From the IMG/VR virus record IMGVR_UViG_3300050821_004130, positions 1-42,706 of that record: a stretch of DNA of 42,706 nucleotides. One strand, written 5' to 3'. Under the pieces are notes generated by a model that ran no database searches, was not told the origin of the DNA, and saw only the letters and a list, made by a program, of their open reading frames with translations. Below, piece by piece: positions 24,344 to 32,654 of this stretch; within the stretch, counting starts at the first letter, position 1, and the number at the start of each line of letters is the position of its first letter. The stretch comes from a virus. Made by a program: the position numbers and the translations under genes.

Positions 24344-24748
24344 ATGAAGCGATTATCTGTCATTCTGTTTCTGCTTTTGGCCACGCCCTGCGCTGCGCAG
24401 CAGTCACAGCCCTTTCATCTGATTTCGGCGGCGTCTACCAACTGCACGAACATCAAGCCTGCGGCGGGCCAGCTCGTCACCGTGTTCGCGGCTAACACTA
24501 CCGCCACGATCTACTATCTCAAATTCTACGATAGCGCGTTGTCACCTCCGGTCGCTGGCACCACGACGGTATCGCTCACACTTCCGATCCCGGTTGGCAC
24601 ATCCTCAACTGGAGGCGGGTTCATCTTGCCCCTTCCACAGGCGGCTCAATATCTCAACGGCATCGGCATGTGTATCACAGGCGGGATTGCGGACAGCGAC
24701 ACGTCAAATGCCGCAACTGGAATCGCGGTCGACGTGTTTTTTAAGTGA
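24344..24748 (+). CDS. Exported beta-rich small protein
   Basis: The 134-residue protein has a Sec signal peptide (M-K-R, a hydrophobic core and A-A-Q near residue 19). The mature part is beta-rich with two Cys, ending in a Val-Asp-Val-Phe-Phe-Lys strand. It follows a ribosome site GAGGGCGAG. Layout resembles the 10218 product (R-x-V-x-V-F, G-T-T-T-V-S-L). It is part of a run of exported small proteins. Function unknown. Confidence 0.72.
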   Translation: MKRLSVILFLLLATPCAAQQSQPFHLISAASTNCTNIKPAAGQLVTVFAANTTATIYYLKFYDSALSPPVAGTTTVSLTLPIPVGTSSTGGGFILPLPQAAQYLNGIGMCITGGIADSDTSNAATGIAVDVFFK

Positions 24749-24755
24749 GGCATCT

Positions 24756-24926
24756 ATGCCTATCCTAAAATGGCTGATTCCGTTTTTGCTTCTAGCCAGC
24801 GCCGCATCCGCACAATTGATGATGACTGGATATGGCCCATCTGGAGCTGGAGGAGGAGCAGGCGGCTGCTCAGGGACAATCGATCTTTCTAAGGGGTGTG
24901 CTTTACCCATGCTCGGAGGATTATAA
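24756..24926 (+). CDS. Exported 56-residue Gly-rich peptide
   Basis: A 56-codon gene with a ribosome site (GTGAGG) and a textbook signal peptide (M-P-I-L-K-W-L, hydrophobic core, A-S-A-Q near residue 20). The mature part has only about 36 residues with a G-A-G-G-G-A-G-G stretch and two Cys. It is followed without gap by the 24927 gene. A small secreted peptide or fibre add-on is possible. Confidence 0.68.
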   Translation: MPILKWLIPFLLLASAASAQLMMTGYGPSGAGGGAGGCSGTIDLSKGCALPMLGGL

Positions 24927-25667
24927 ATGCGTAAGATACTTGCAATCCTGGTGCTTGCGCTGTTTGTCGCTCCAGCATCAGCTCAGAACTATAACGCTAC
25001 GGCGGGCTCTGGTCTAACGTTCGGTGCTAAATCGGTTTCGTCAGTCCTTTATCCGCAATGGGTTCTATGCGATCCGACGACGCCGGCAAACTGCGGGAAG
25101 GTACAGGCTGGCAATGCTGCAGGCATTACTGACCTGGCGCTTACCGTCGCCGACCCCAACGTCCTGTCTGCGCTGAACACTCTGAATACGACGGCTCAGG
25201 TGCCAATCCCGGTCATCGCCGGAACGCTGCCCTCGACCCAGACTCCGGTCACAACCGGGTCTACGACCAAGGCCCAAACCGACCTCAACGGTAACCTCTA
25301 TGCCAACCCGGTTTCGCAGTATCCGGCCGGTTCAACGCCTATCACAGCCTCCGCTACGGGCACCACGGCTGCAACCACAGCCACTCTGACCGGAACTTCA
25401 ACAACGACAGTCTATCTTTGCTCTTACTCAATCCGTGCCAACGCTACCGCAGCCACGACGGTATCCAATACGATCACGGGCGTCATCACGGGCACGCTCA
25501 CGCACACCATGTGGGTTGCTCCACTGGCTTCCGGGCTCGGCATCGATGAGCAATTATTCGTTCCGTGCGTGCCTGCAAGCGGAACAAATCAGGCTATTGC
25601 GGCGGTCTCAGGCGCTCCAGGAAGTGGCGGTACGGTTTCTGTGACAGCGACGGGCTACTACAAATGA
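24927..25667 (+). CDS. Exported tail/fibre-like protein
   Basis: The 246-residue protein has a Sec signal peptide (cleavage after A-P-A-S-A-Q, about residue 20). Its middle contains K-A-Q-T-D-L-N-G-N-L-Y-A-N-P, and the C-terminal part is a Thr/Ala/Gly-rich beta domain with Y-L-C-S-Y-S and L-F-V-P-C-V-P-A-S. I recognise these patterns as common in tail-region proteins of alphaproteobacterial phages. It starts directly after the preceding stop and overlaps the next gene by ATGA. Confidence 0.72.
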   Translation: MRKILAILVLALFVAPASAQNYNATAGSGLTFGAKSVSSVLYPQWVLCDPTTPANCGKVQAGNAAGITDLALTVADPNVLSALNTLNTTAQVPIPVIAGTLPSTQTPVTTGSTTKAQTDLNGNLYANPVSQYPAGSTPITASATGTTAATTATLTGTSTTTVYLCSYSIRANATAATTVSNTITGVITGTLTHTMWVAPLASGLGIDEQLFVPCVPASGTNQAIAAVSGAPGSGGTVSVTATGYYK

Positions 25668-26587
25668 AGCGCTGGTTGATCGCCCTCACGGTCTCTCTGG
25701 GTCTGCTCGCGCCTGCGGCTGCGTTATGGCAGAGCAGGGATAGTAATTATAATGTGGCGATCTCTAGTGGCGGCGGTTCTTGCACGGGCGGGACTCGCAC
25801 CACCTCAAGCGGCAATACCATCATCACGTTCACGGCGAGCGGCACATTAACCTGTACAGCTCCATTTACCGCAAACGCCTTGCTAGTTATAGGCGGTGGT
25901 GGCGGTGGAGGCGGTGCCACTGGTGGTGGTGGTGGTGGTGCTGGCGGCTATTGCGCGGTTGGATCATCTCCGACATGCGGACTTGGCTCAACATTTTCTG
26001 TGTCATCTGGATCGACAACTGTAACAGTTGGTGCAGGTGGTTCTGGCGCATCGACTACTGGAGTGGGGGCAACTGGATCAAATTCGGTTTTCTCGACAAT
26101 TACCGCGAACGGCGGTGGTGGTGCTGGAGCGCAGAATACGACGACAGCTCCCAACGGGGGCTCTGGCGGCGGTTGCGGAGCTACAAGTACCAGTAGTTGC
26201 ACGGGCGGGACTGGAAGTCAGGGCCATAACGGTGGCAATGTCACCAACACGACGACCCCATTTGCTGCTGGCGGTGGGGGCGGTGCCGGTGCTGTCGGAG
26301 GAACTGCAAGTACCACTGGCGTTGCGGGCGCGGGGGGCACTGGAGTTTCCAATTCCATTTCTGGTTCTTCAGTAACATATGCTGGCGGTGGCGGTGCGAC
26401 ATGCTTCTCCATCAGTGGGTGCACAGCTGGGACGGGTGGCAGTGGAGGTGGCGGCGCAGGAAGTCTGGGTTCTGCAAACAGCGGAACAGCAAACACTGGT
26501 GGTGGTGGCGGTGGCGCTGGAAGCGGAGCTGGTGGCACCGGAGGCTCTGGCATTGTTATTATCAGCTGCGTAACTGGAAACTGCTGA
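25664..26587 (+). CDS. Second exported glycine-rich fibre/adhesin
   Basis: The 307-residue protein has an N-terminal Sec signal (M-K-R-W-L-I-A-L, then A-P-A-A-A). After about residue 55 it resembles the 21205 adhesin: a beta strand into A-L-L-V-I-G-G-G-G-G-G-G, then long Gly/Ser/Thr-rich repeats, ending G-G-S-G-I-V-I-I-S. The two are probably paralogous Gly-rich tips. The DNA of this part is strongly repetitive, so local assembly errors are possible. The start at 25664 overlaps the previous stop and is supported by the signal peptide. Confidence 0.75.
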   Translation: MKRWLIALTVSLGLLAPAAALWQSRDSNYNVAISSGGGSCTGGTRTTSSGNTIITFTASGTLTCTAPFTANALLVIGGGGGGGGATGGGGGGAGGYCAVGSSPTCGLGSTFSVSSGSTTVTVGAGGSGASTTGVGATGSNSVFSTITANGGGGAGAQNTTTAPNGGSGGGCGATSTSSCTGGTGSQGHNGGNVTNTTTPFAAGGGGGAGAVGGTASTTGVAGAGGTGVSNSISGSSVTYAGGGGATCFSISGCTAGTGGSGGGGAGSLGSANSGTANTGGGGGGAGSGAGGTGGSGIVIISCVTGNC

Positions 26588-29500
26588 TGCTGCATTTTAA
26601 AATCAGTAGTTTCTTGCCACGAGTGATTCGATTCGCTGGAAAAGAGATATCTGAAAAATCAAAAAATCGATTTTCGTTTCATGCCATCTCCAAAGTTATC
26701 GTTTTCGCAAGTCTCTTGCTCCCAGCGTCGTCAGATGCGTGGTTTCCGCACGGCTATGTCGCTCCTTCAGGGGCTAGTAAAGCCCGCCTTGTTCAAAATA
26801 TAAATTCATACGGCGGCGACGTGTGGATGAACATGGCGCCGAATTTTCCGGTGCGCTTTGGTGGATCGCTTACGCCCGCAAATCTAAGTTCTCTTGGGTT
26901 GCCGTCTGGAACATTGCCCAATCAGTCAACTTTTAATAGCGCCTCGGTTTCCCCGAATTACTATGGTCACTACACAGTCAAATCGACTGACATTTCAGGT
27001 TTTGAGTTAAACGGCTATTCGACCATTATCTATAGCGGGGGGCAGCAAGTCTACCCGAGTCTAAGTGCCGGATACGGAACGTCACCGGGATCGACGACCT
27101 TCCTCAACAATGGCGCGTGGAACATTGAGTTCGCCTTTGGCGAAACACTCACTACTGTTCAGAATAGTGCTACTACACCTGGTCTTGTCGAGCTGATCGC
27201 GACGGATTCAAATGGCTTCAGTCCGCTCAGCACAGGTTCTCAAGTCCAAATTCACAACGTCTCTAATCTCAGTTCAACAACGATTTGGACTGTCACCAAG
27301 ATCAGCAACTCTACGATCGACCTTCAGGGCTCGGTGTGGAGTTCCTCGATGGTGCCGGCGACGGGCGTGCCTGGCGTTGCCGCAGAAGCAATCTTTAGCA
27401 CGTCATCTGTTTCTTACGCGTGGTTGGCCTCCATTCCGACCTTCGGCACTGTCAACCATACGATCAGCAGTTTTGTGTTCTCCCGCACGTCTGACGTTGC
27501 CGCCATTACGGCCAGTAAATACGCGACACCTGAAATCGTGTCGTCGCTGACGACGCTCGGGCCGCCGAAATATCTGCGAATGATGGATATCCAAGCCATC
27601 CAATTCGTGCCCCTCAATGGGCTTTTTTCAAATCGTATAACCCCGTCAAATTACGCGTTCTATGAAGTCGGCGGAAACAACGGAGCGTGGCTGCCTCAGC
27701 TTTATGGCGGCACTTCATCTCATGCGACCAGCGGCGCCGTCACCACCTATACCATCAGTAATGGTTCGGGATCGCCAAGCGGCGCTTTTCAGGATAGCGA
27801 AACCATCCAATTTGAAACCGACGCCGCAGCGTCGGGTCAGCTCGCACTAGCTGTCACGGGGAGAAACGGCGGCGTTTCGGCGCCGGTCATCACCAACAGC
27901 TATATGGAGCCGCTTAATATCACGCTAGGCGGGTCGATCACCAATGGTGATGTGATCAGCGTCACCTTTATCAACGCCAAGCTGCCAACGGGATCATACA
28001 CATTCAACTATTACGTCAATACGGCGGCGGCAGCATTCAGCGGAACGACATCAAGCAACGTCTTGACGGTTACCGGAACCTGCACGGGAACGATCACGCC
28101 AGGTCAAGTCATCACGGGCACAAGCCTAAGCAATGCCCCCTATATTCTGCCCTACGGCACGAACGGTTCGACGGGGGCCGGCTGCGCCGGAACCTATGTG
28201 CTCAATATCGCGCCGATCGGGACAACCACCATCACAGGGTCAACCGGGCAGGCCGGCGGCTCGGGCGGAAGCAAGGGCCCCGACACGTCGTTCGGGAGTC
28301 TTGACTCGAACTTTTCTACCAGCCTAAGCGAAGACGTTGTTCTAGGAGCGGCCGGGTTTCAATTCGGCAATAACTCGGGCGCAAGCGTCTTCTATTCGCC
28401 CGCGTACCTTGGTCCTCTCACAGTCTCCGCATCTGTCAGCGGTTCTGCGACCGAAACGGTCGCGCCGACAACGGGAGCACTATCCGCTAATACCTTTTAC
28501 AGTGCGCAATACGTCGCCCTCTTAAACGCGTGGGTGGTTACTAGCTCCGGCCTGGTGAGCGGGGCGCCATTTGAATTGATGGTTGATCTGTGCAAACAGG
28601 TCGATTCGGGCCTCTATATCCAAATTCCGCTTAACTATACGCAGGCGTCAGCGGTGGATCTCGGTCAATGGTTGGCCACAAATGCCTCAGGAATTCAAAT
28701 CGCTGTGGGCGCCGGCAACGAAATTTGGAACACTGGGGAAAGCCAAAACCATACCGCAGCAGCTCTTGGCGTCGCGATCGGAACGACAGCGGTTGGCGAT
28801 GGTCTTTTCTATCGGTCACCCCTTAGCTATCAGGGTTGGTTAGAGGCAAATATTGTCAACACCGTTGTGAGTAGTTATGTCTCAAACGGCGGTTCTCGTT
28901 CCAACATCATCTTGGTGCAAGAGAATAGTGCAGCGGACGGACAAGGCGGCGTTGGCGGTTGCGGACAGACCAACTGTTCAATGGTGCTATCACACTGGAA
29001 CGGGCAAACTCTGACGCCAACGGGCGGCACCTTTACCGGCACCATCACATCAAATCCGAACGGTCTTGGAGCACTGCTGACGGTCAGTAGCTTAAGCGCC
29101 AATGGCGCAATCTATCCCGGCATGACCATTACGGGATCTGGCGTCACGGCCGGCACGCACATTTCCAGTTGCATGCCGGCGTTGTCCTACTGTACCGGAA
29201 ATGGGACCTATCAGCTAGACACGGCATATGGATCGACCGTCGGTCCGATCTCTATGACGGCCAACAATGTGATCTATGCTGCGGTCGGAGGTCCTGGAGC
29301 GACTTCGACGAGCACTAGCTACAACGCCTTCCCGACACGCCCCGTTGATCTCGCCGACGCGGAGAGCTACGCAACCTACTTCACTGGTCAAAGGATAGGT
29401 GAGGGCTCGGGCTCGATCACTGGTACGCAATCCAACTTTAACACGCTGTTCACCGCCAGCCAAAATTACGCACAGGGCGTAGCAACCAGCAACGCCTCAT

Positions 29501-30432
29501 TGATCACCAGTGCATTGACGGCATGGAGCGCTGACGTAAATATCAACGGACAGATTTGCAGTTTCTTACTGAAGAGCCCGAATTACACCAGTATTTGCGG
29601 CAACACCGGAAGTTCTGCGTATGGCGTCGTCGATGGGTTTCATGCTGACGTTGCCGCCTATGATGGTGCAGGCAGGCCGACCGGCAAAGCCAATCTAGGC
29701 ATCATTCAATATGAAGGTGGCTTGCAAGAAAGTTTCGGACCGGGAATTCCAACCATCAACGGGACATTTCTTTCGACGAGCTACACGGACGGCGGAAGCC
29801 AGAACGCTCTCAATAATCAGTTCGTCAGCAATGGATGGGTGAATCTCGACGCCAGCTTTGGCTACCCAGGTATAGGCACGAGTTCGACATTCACTGGAAC
29901 TTCGTCAGGTGCCGTGCTTACGGTGACGGGTCCAACTGGACAGATTATTCCCGGACAGACCTTGCAAGGCAGCGGCCTTACAAATTCGCCCTATATTTTG
30001 GCATATGGCACGCTTGGTACCACCGGAACCGGCGGCGTGGGTACCTACCAATTAAACACAACGCCGACCGGGACAACGACCTTCACGGGATCATCTGGGG
30101 GCAGCTATCTTACCGCAGTCAACATGGTGACGCTGTTTCTGGCCTATTTGAACAGCAGCTATTACTACAACGATGTTCTGTTCCTGCATCAGCAATCGGA
30201 AATCATGAATGCTGACCGCCCATTCTTTTATATGTCTCAGTATGGACTTGAGGGCGAGTTTGCGACGCCGAACGCCGCGCCGCTGTGGGGTTATTACCCA
30301 GGATTTTTAGCTTCGACTCCGCTTCAGAACTACAATGCATTCAAATTTCTTAATACCAATTGGCTTCTCAAGCGCGATCTTGATCCAGCGTCAAACGACA
30401 ACGATCCGATGTGGCTGGAGAAGGCTGCGTAG
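26587..30432 (+). CDS. Large tailspike-like glycosidase with inserted beta repeats
   Basis: The 1281-residue protein begins with a long basic region then a hydrophobic signal-like segment (about residues 36-55, V-I-V-F-A-S-L-L-L-P-A-S-S). A glycosidase-like core is suggested by G-N-E-I-W-N (Glu712), as in retaining TIM-barrel glycosidases, and Y-E-G-G-L (Glu1043), a likely second acid. Three related inserts of about 65-80 residues occur near 483-555, 813-890 and 1101-1170. Each has L-T-V-T or L-T-V-S, then P-G-x-x-x-x-G and a late G-T-Y-x-L. Likely a polysaccharide-degrading adsorption protein; the substrate is unknown. Confidence 0.72.
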   Translation: MLHFKISSFLPRVIRFAGKEISEKSKNRFSFHAISKVIVFASLLLPASSDAWFPHGYVAPSGASKARLVQNINSYGGDVWMNMAPNFPVRFGGSLTPANLSSLGLPSGTLPNQSTFNSASVSPNYYGHYTVKSTDISGFELNGYSTIIYSGGQQVYPSLSAGYGTSPGSTTFLNNGAWNIEFAFGETLTTVQNSATTPGLVELIATDSNGFSPLSTGSQVQIHNVSNLSSTTIWTVTKISNSTIDLQGSVWSSSMVPATGVPGVAAEAIFSTSSVSYAWLASIPTFGTVNHTISSFVFSRTSDVAAITASKYATPEIVSSLTTLGPPKYLRMMDIQAIQFVPLNGLFSNRITPSNYAFYEVGGNNGAWLPQLYGGTSSHATSGAVTTYTISNGSGSPSGAFQDSETIQFETDAAASGQLALAVTGRNGGVSAPVITNSYMEPLNITLGGSITNGDVISVTFINAKLPTGSYTFNYYVNTAAAAFSGTTSSNVLTVTGTCTGTITPGQVITGTSLSNAPYILPYGTNGSTGAGCAGTYVLNIAPIGTTTITGSTGQAGGSGGSKGPDTSFGSLDSNFSTSLSEDVVLGAAGFQFGNNSGASVFYSPAYLGPLTVSASVSGSATETVAPTTGALSANTFYSAQYVALLNAWVVTSSGLVSGAPFELMVDLCKQVDSGLYIQIPLNYTQASAVDLGQWLATNASGIQIAVGAGNEIWNTGESQNHTAAALGVAIGTTAVGDGLFYRSPLSYQGWLEANIVNTVVSSYVSNGGSRSNIILVQENSAADGQGGVGGCGQTNCSMVLSHWNGQTLTPTGGTFTGTITSNPNGLGALLTVSSLSANGAIYPGMTITGSGVTAGTHISSCMPALSYCTGNGTYQLDTAYGSTVGPISMTANNVIYAAVGGPGATSTSTSYNAFPTRPVDLADAESYATYFTGQRIGEGSGSITGTQSNFNTLFTASQNYAQGVATSNASLITSALTAWSADVNINGQICSFLLKSPNYTSICGNTGSSAYGVVDGFHADVAAYDGAGRPTGKANLGIIQYEGGLQESFGPGIPTINGTFLSTSYTDGGSQNALNNQFVSNGWVNLDASFGYPGIGTSSTFTGTSSGAVLTVTGPTGQIIPGQTLQGSGLTNSPYILAYGTLGTTGTGGVGTYQLNTTPTGTTTFTGSSGGSYLTAVNMVTLFLAYLNSSYYYNDVLFLHQQSEIMNADRPFFYMSQYGLEGEFATPNAAPLWGYYPGFLASTPLQNYNAFKFLNTNWLLKRDLDPASNDNDPMWLEKAA

Positions 30433-30900
30433 TCATTGGCCAGGACCGAGTGTCGAATCGCAGAGCCTTGGCTCCCAAATAACCTGATCGTAGAGGATGG
30501 GCCTGCGCTTTAGCTCGCGCCGATGTGTCTTCCAGCTTGCGAAAAGATCATAGCCCTTGACGGACGGCTTCACTCGAAGCCGCTCCCGCAGCAAAAATCC
30601 TTCCCTGACCAGCGCGCCCAGCGCATTGCCAAATTCAGGCACGCCATGTAGGGGTTTGACTTTCAGCCATGCCCGATATGGATAGGGACTATTGGGCTTG
30701 CAGCCCCTCGCGACGGCCACCAGGACCTGTACATGATAGCCGTCAAGATTGATCGGCTTTGCGATCGTATCCAGTGCACGGGCCGCCGTAGCCCGCCTAG
30801 AGTATTCTCCGGGCGGCTTAGCATTGCGAAGAACCGCCATCGTCACCTCATAGGGCGGCGGCTTGATCCTCGCTCGTGCATTCTGCATATGACGCGGCAT
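30433..30900 (-). CDS. Hypothetical protein, last gene of the leftward operon
   Basis: The 155-residue basic protein has a helical region like a small DNA-binding domain (V-P-E-F-G-N-A-L-G-A-L-V-R-E-G-F-L-L-R-E-R) in its second half. The gene ends directly against the tailspike stop on the other strand (30432/30433), so transcripts converge here. The ATG at 30900 is used; ATG at 30888 is possible. A winged-helix DNA-binding role is a weak guess. Confidence 0.65.
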   Translation of the reverse strand: MPRHMQNARARIKPPPYEVTMAVLRNAKPPGEYSRRATAARALDTIAKPINLDGYHVQVLVAVARGCKPNSPYPYRAWLKVKPLHGVPEFGNALGALVREGFLLRERLRVKPSVKGYDLFASWKTHRRELKRRPILYDQVIWEPRLCDSTLGPGQ

Positions 30901-30909
30901 GTTCTTCGC

Positions 30910-31083
30910 TTATGACTCGACGTCCCAACTATCGAAGTGAATCTTCGAAAATAACATCATCGGCTGCCCGTCATCGTTAACGGCATAGCGCGGTTCGCCG
31001 CACCTGTTGCATCCGACAATCGGTGTTGTCGGTAGGATTGGTTCCTTGATCTTGCAACGCTTGCAAACTAGCCAAGTTGTCAT
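30910..31083 (-). CDS. Small zinc-ribbon protein
   Basis: A 57-residue protein with two Cys pairs (C-K-R-C and C-N-R-C, about 16 residues apart), a rubredoxin-type zinc ribbon. The remaining C-terminal part is acidic. The ATG at 31083 is chosen because it begins at the folded part; a longer frame from 31149 overlaps the next gene. A small zinc-stabilised protein of unknown role. Confidence 0.68.
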   Translation of the reverse strand: MTTWLVCKRCKIKEPILPTTPIVGCNRCGEPRYAVNDDGQPMMLFSKIHFDSWDVES

Positions 31084-31096
31084 GTCGTGTGCCTGT

Positions 31097-31285
31097 TTAT
31101 GACGAGGCCTCGTCACGGGCCTGCGACTCAACTGTCGGAATTGGACCAACGCTGAACCAATGGCTGGTCATCCCTGGGCCCATCGGCGTACCCCGCTGAG
31201 AGGCGTTAGCAATGACGCTCAGCTTCATATCGATACTGGCGAGCTGCTGGCTGATGTCTTTAAGAAGTTCCTTTAGTTCGTCCAT
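31097..31285 (-). CDS. Small coiled-coil protein
   Basis: The 62-residue protein begins with a helical heptad-type stretch (L-K-E-L-L-K-D-I-S-Q-Q-L-A-S-I-D-M-K-L) and ends in an extended tail. The ATG at 31285 has GGAGAG upstream; the longer frame from 31342 would overlap the next gene. Unknown function. Confidence 0.65.
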   Translation of the reverse strand: MDELKELLKDISQQLASIDMKLSVIANASQRGTPMGPGMTSHWFSVGPIPTVESQARDEASS

Positions 31286-31307
31286 CTTTTCTCTCCGTAT
31301 TGTCTGC

Positions 31308-31670
31308 TCAAGAACGGGCTTGGTAAATTGCCGCTTCTTCATATCCCAGACCGTTTTCCGCGATCAGCGTCTTAGCTGGCTTTACCGGCTGGTTATGGCC
31401 TGCGGCTCGCAATTCCTCGCGAGCTAGGTGCCGAGCCTCGTCCTGCTTGATGCCATTGCCGCCCGGCGTCCAAGCCGGTTTATTGCCGGGTCCATCGTAA
31501 ACGAAAGTGTCATAGATTTCCTTGGCGCGCGTCTCGACAGGCTCATAGCTGCGGTTCCAGTTCGCATCCCACGCGGGGCGACGATCAACCTCTTCGAACT
31601 GACAATCCCGCAGAAACTCGGCTGCATTATTGTAGCCATCCGGAACGTAAATCGTCACAGTTTCCCGCAT
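31308..31670 (-). CDS. Hypothetical protein
   Basis: A 120-residue acidic protein with no recognised domain. AGGAGA lies seven bases before the ATG, a strong site. It contains D-E-A-R-H-L-A-R-E-E-L as a helix near the C-terminus. It lies in the leftward operon between the coiled-coil and MazG-like genes. Confidence 0.7.
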   Translation of the reverse strand: MRETVTIYVPDGYNNAAEFLRDCQFEEVDRRPAWDANWNRSYEPVETRAKEIYDTFVYDGPGNKPAWTPGGNGIKQDEARHLAREELRAAGHNQPVKPAKTLIAENGLGYEEAAIYQARS

Positions 31671-31711
31671 CGGGTTTCTCCTGTTAAGTCGTGTCTTCGG
31701 TCAAGAACGGG

Positions 31712-32065
31712 CTAAGTAGCAATTCCCACGGCGACCTTGGCTTGATGGCGGCGCGTCCATACCTCTTGCGGGATTTCGCGTACCCGCACCCATTCGCGCT
31801 CGGCCTCGGCTTCGCTGGAAAGGCCGATATTTTCGGCGAACGTTTCCAAGCATGCTTGAGTTTGGCCGATCTCTTTGCCGACATTGCCGGGTGGTCGAGA
31901 GTATACGCGATCAGCAATTCGGTTAAAAACGTCTCTCTCCATGCCTTCGGCGTGCGCGAGTTCGATAGCCTCTTCGACAAAGCGCAACAGGCGCTCACTG
32001 CGGAGAAGGGCAACCGGGCCAAACGTGGCTCTTGCCCAAGCGAGGAATTCCTTTGGTCGGCTCAT
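31712..32065 (-). CDS. MazG-like nucleotide pyrophosphohydrolase-type protein
   Basis: The 117-residue protein has the helix S-E-R-L-L-R-F-V-E-E-A-I-E-L-A (about residues 23-37) with the E-E-x-x-E metal-binding motif (Glu31, Glu32, Glu35) of MazG-type enzymes. The second conserved site, normally E-x-x-D, reads K-E-I-G-Q (Glu65, Gln68), so the Asp is replaced. Active members split nucleoside triphosphates to monophosphates and pyrophosphate, and phage versions can adjust ppGpp or nucleotide pools. With the change at position 68, activity needs caution. TAGGAG precedes the start. Confidence 0.7.
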   Translation of the reverse strand: MSRPKEFLAWARATFGPVALLRSERLLRFVEEAIELAHAEGMERDVFNRIADRVYSRPPGNVGKEIGQTQACLETFAENIGLSSEAEAEREWVRVREIPQEVWTRRHQAKVAVGIAT

Positions 32066-32074
32066 GTTCTTCTC

Positions 32075-32260
32075 CTAGGTCTGTTGACCATTCGTGACCG
32101 CGTGGGTGAGTATGCCGACGATCGCCGGCCAAACATCCGACATCACTTTCGCGGGGTCTGATCCGCTAAGAACCAGCCCCTTTAACTGCGGCGACCAAAT
32201 CCGAATACCGCCATCGGGACGAGGCTCAATGCGGATCGAAATGTTTTTATTTAAGATCAC
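32075..32260 (-). CDS. Small HicB-like or similar beta-alpha protein
   Basis: The 61-residue protein (GTG start) shows a beta hairpin pattern I-S-I-R-I-E-P-R-P-D-G-G-I-R-I-W-S-P, then G-L-V-L-S-G and a helix. This resembles the partial RNase H-like fold of HicB antitoxins, but no toxin gene (HicA) was found next to it. Family call is tentative. Confidence 0.55.
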   Translation of the reverse strand: MILNKNISIRIEPRPDGGIRIWSPQLKGLVLSGSDPAKVMSDVWPAIVGILTHAVTNGQQT

Positions 32261-32286
32261 GTCTGCTCATCTACTGAAGTACGGAC

Positions 32287-32511
32287 CTAGTGAAGCTCAA
32301 CGGCTTCGCGAATCCGAGCGTCGATCTCAGCTACCAGCCGCTTAGGATCGTATTGCGGACTTCCCTTGGCCGATTGAACCAGCACCGAAAATAACTCGCC
32401 CATGGCCTGCCCCGTGGTCAGGCGATTATGTTCGGAGAACTCGTTTATCGCGTCTAGCAGAGCTGCTGATAGCCTTACGATGGTCGGATCGGTATCATCT
32501 TCATCTGTCAT
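32287..32511 (-). CDS. Small acidic helical protein
   Basis: A 74-residue protein with an acidic N-terminus and a helical core (L-S-A-A-L-L-D-A-I-N-E-F). Its start overlaps the stop of the 32508 gene in an ATGA junction, so it is translated with that gene. No function recognised. Confidence 0.7.
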   Translation of the reverse strand: MTDEDDTDPTIVRLSAALLDAINEFSEHNRLTTGQAMGELFSVLVQSAKGSPQYDPKRLVAEIDARIREAVELH

Positions 32512-32654
32512 TTTGTCACCCTGTCCTCTGTATTGACCAAATCTCGGTGCATCTGACGGAGATAAAACGCCAATGATTCTTTCCGAGATCCGGTAGCCTT
32601 TTCGTAATGTGCCAACAGAACCTTAGCGCGTTTGATTAATTCTTCTTTTGTCAT
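32508..32654 (-). CDS. Short 48-residue helical protein
   Basis: The gene encodes a 48-residue basic helical protein beginning M-T-K-E-E-L-I-K-R-A-K-V-L-L-A-H-Y. It has CAGGA upstream. Both ends are ATGA overlaps, to 32511 downstream and to 32651 upstream, so it fits the coupled operon exactly; this is the strongest evidence that it is real. No domain recognised. Confidence 0.7.
   Translation of the reverse strand: MTKEELIKRAKVLLAHYEKATGSRKESLAFYLRQMHRDLVNTEDRVTK

Noticed and set aside
25860-26580. Short tandem DNA repeats that might suggest a CRISPR or satellite
   Set aside because: They are Gly codons of the adhesin gene; spacing is irregular and there are no spacers.
32075-32260. Complete HicAB toxin-antitoxin system
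   Set aside because: Only a weak HicB-like pattern is present and no HicA-like gene adjoins it.
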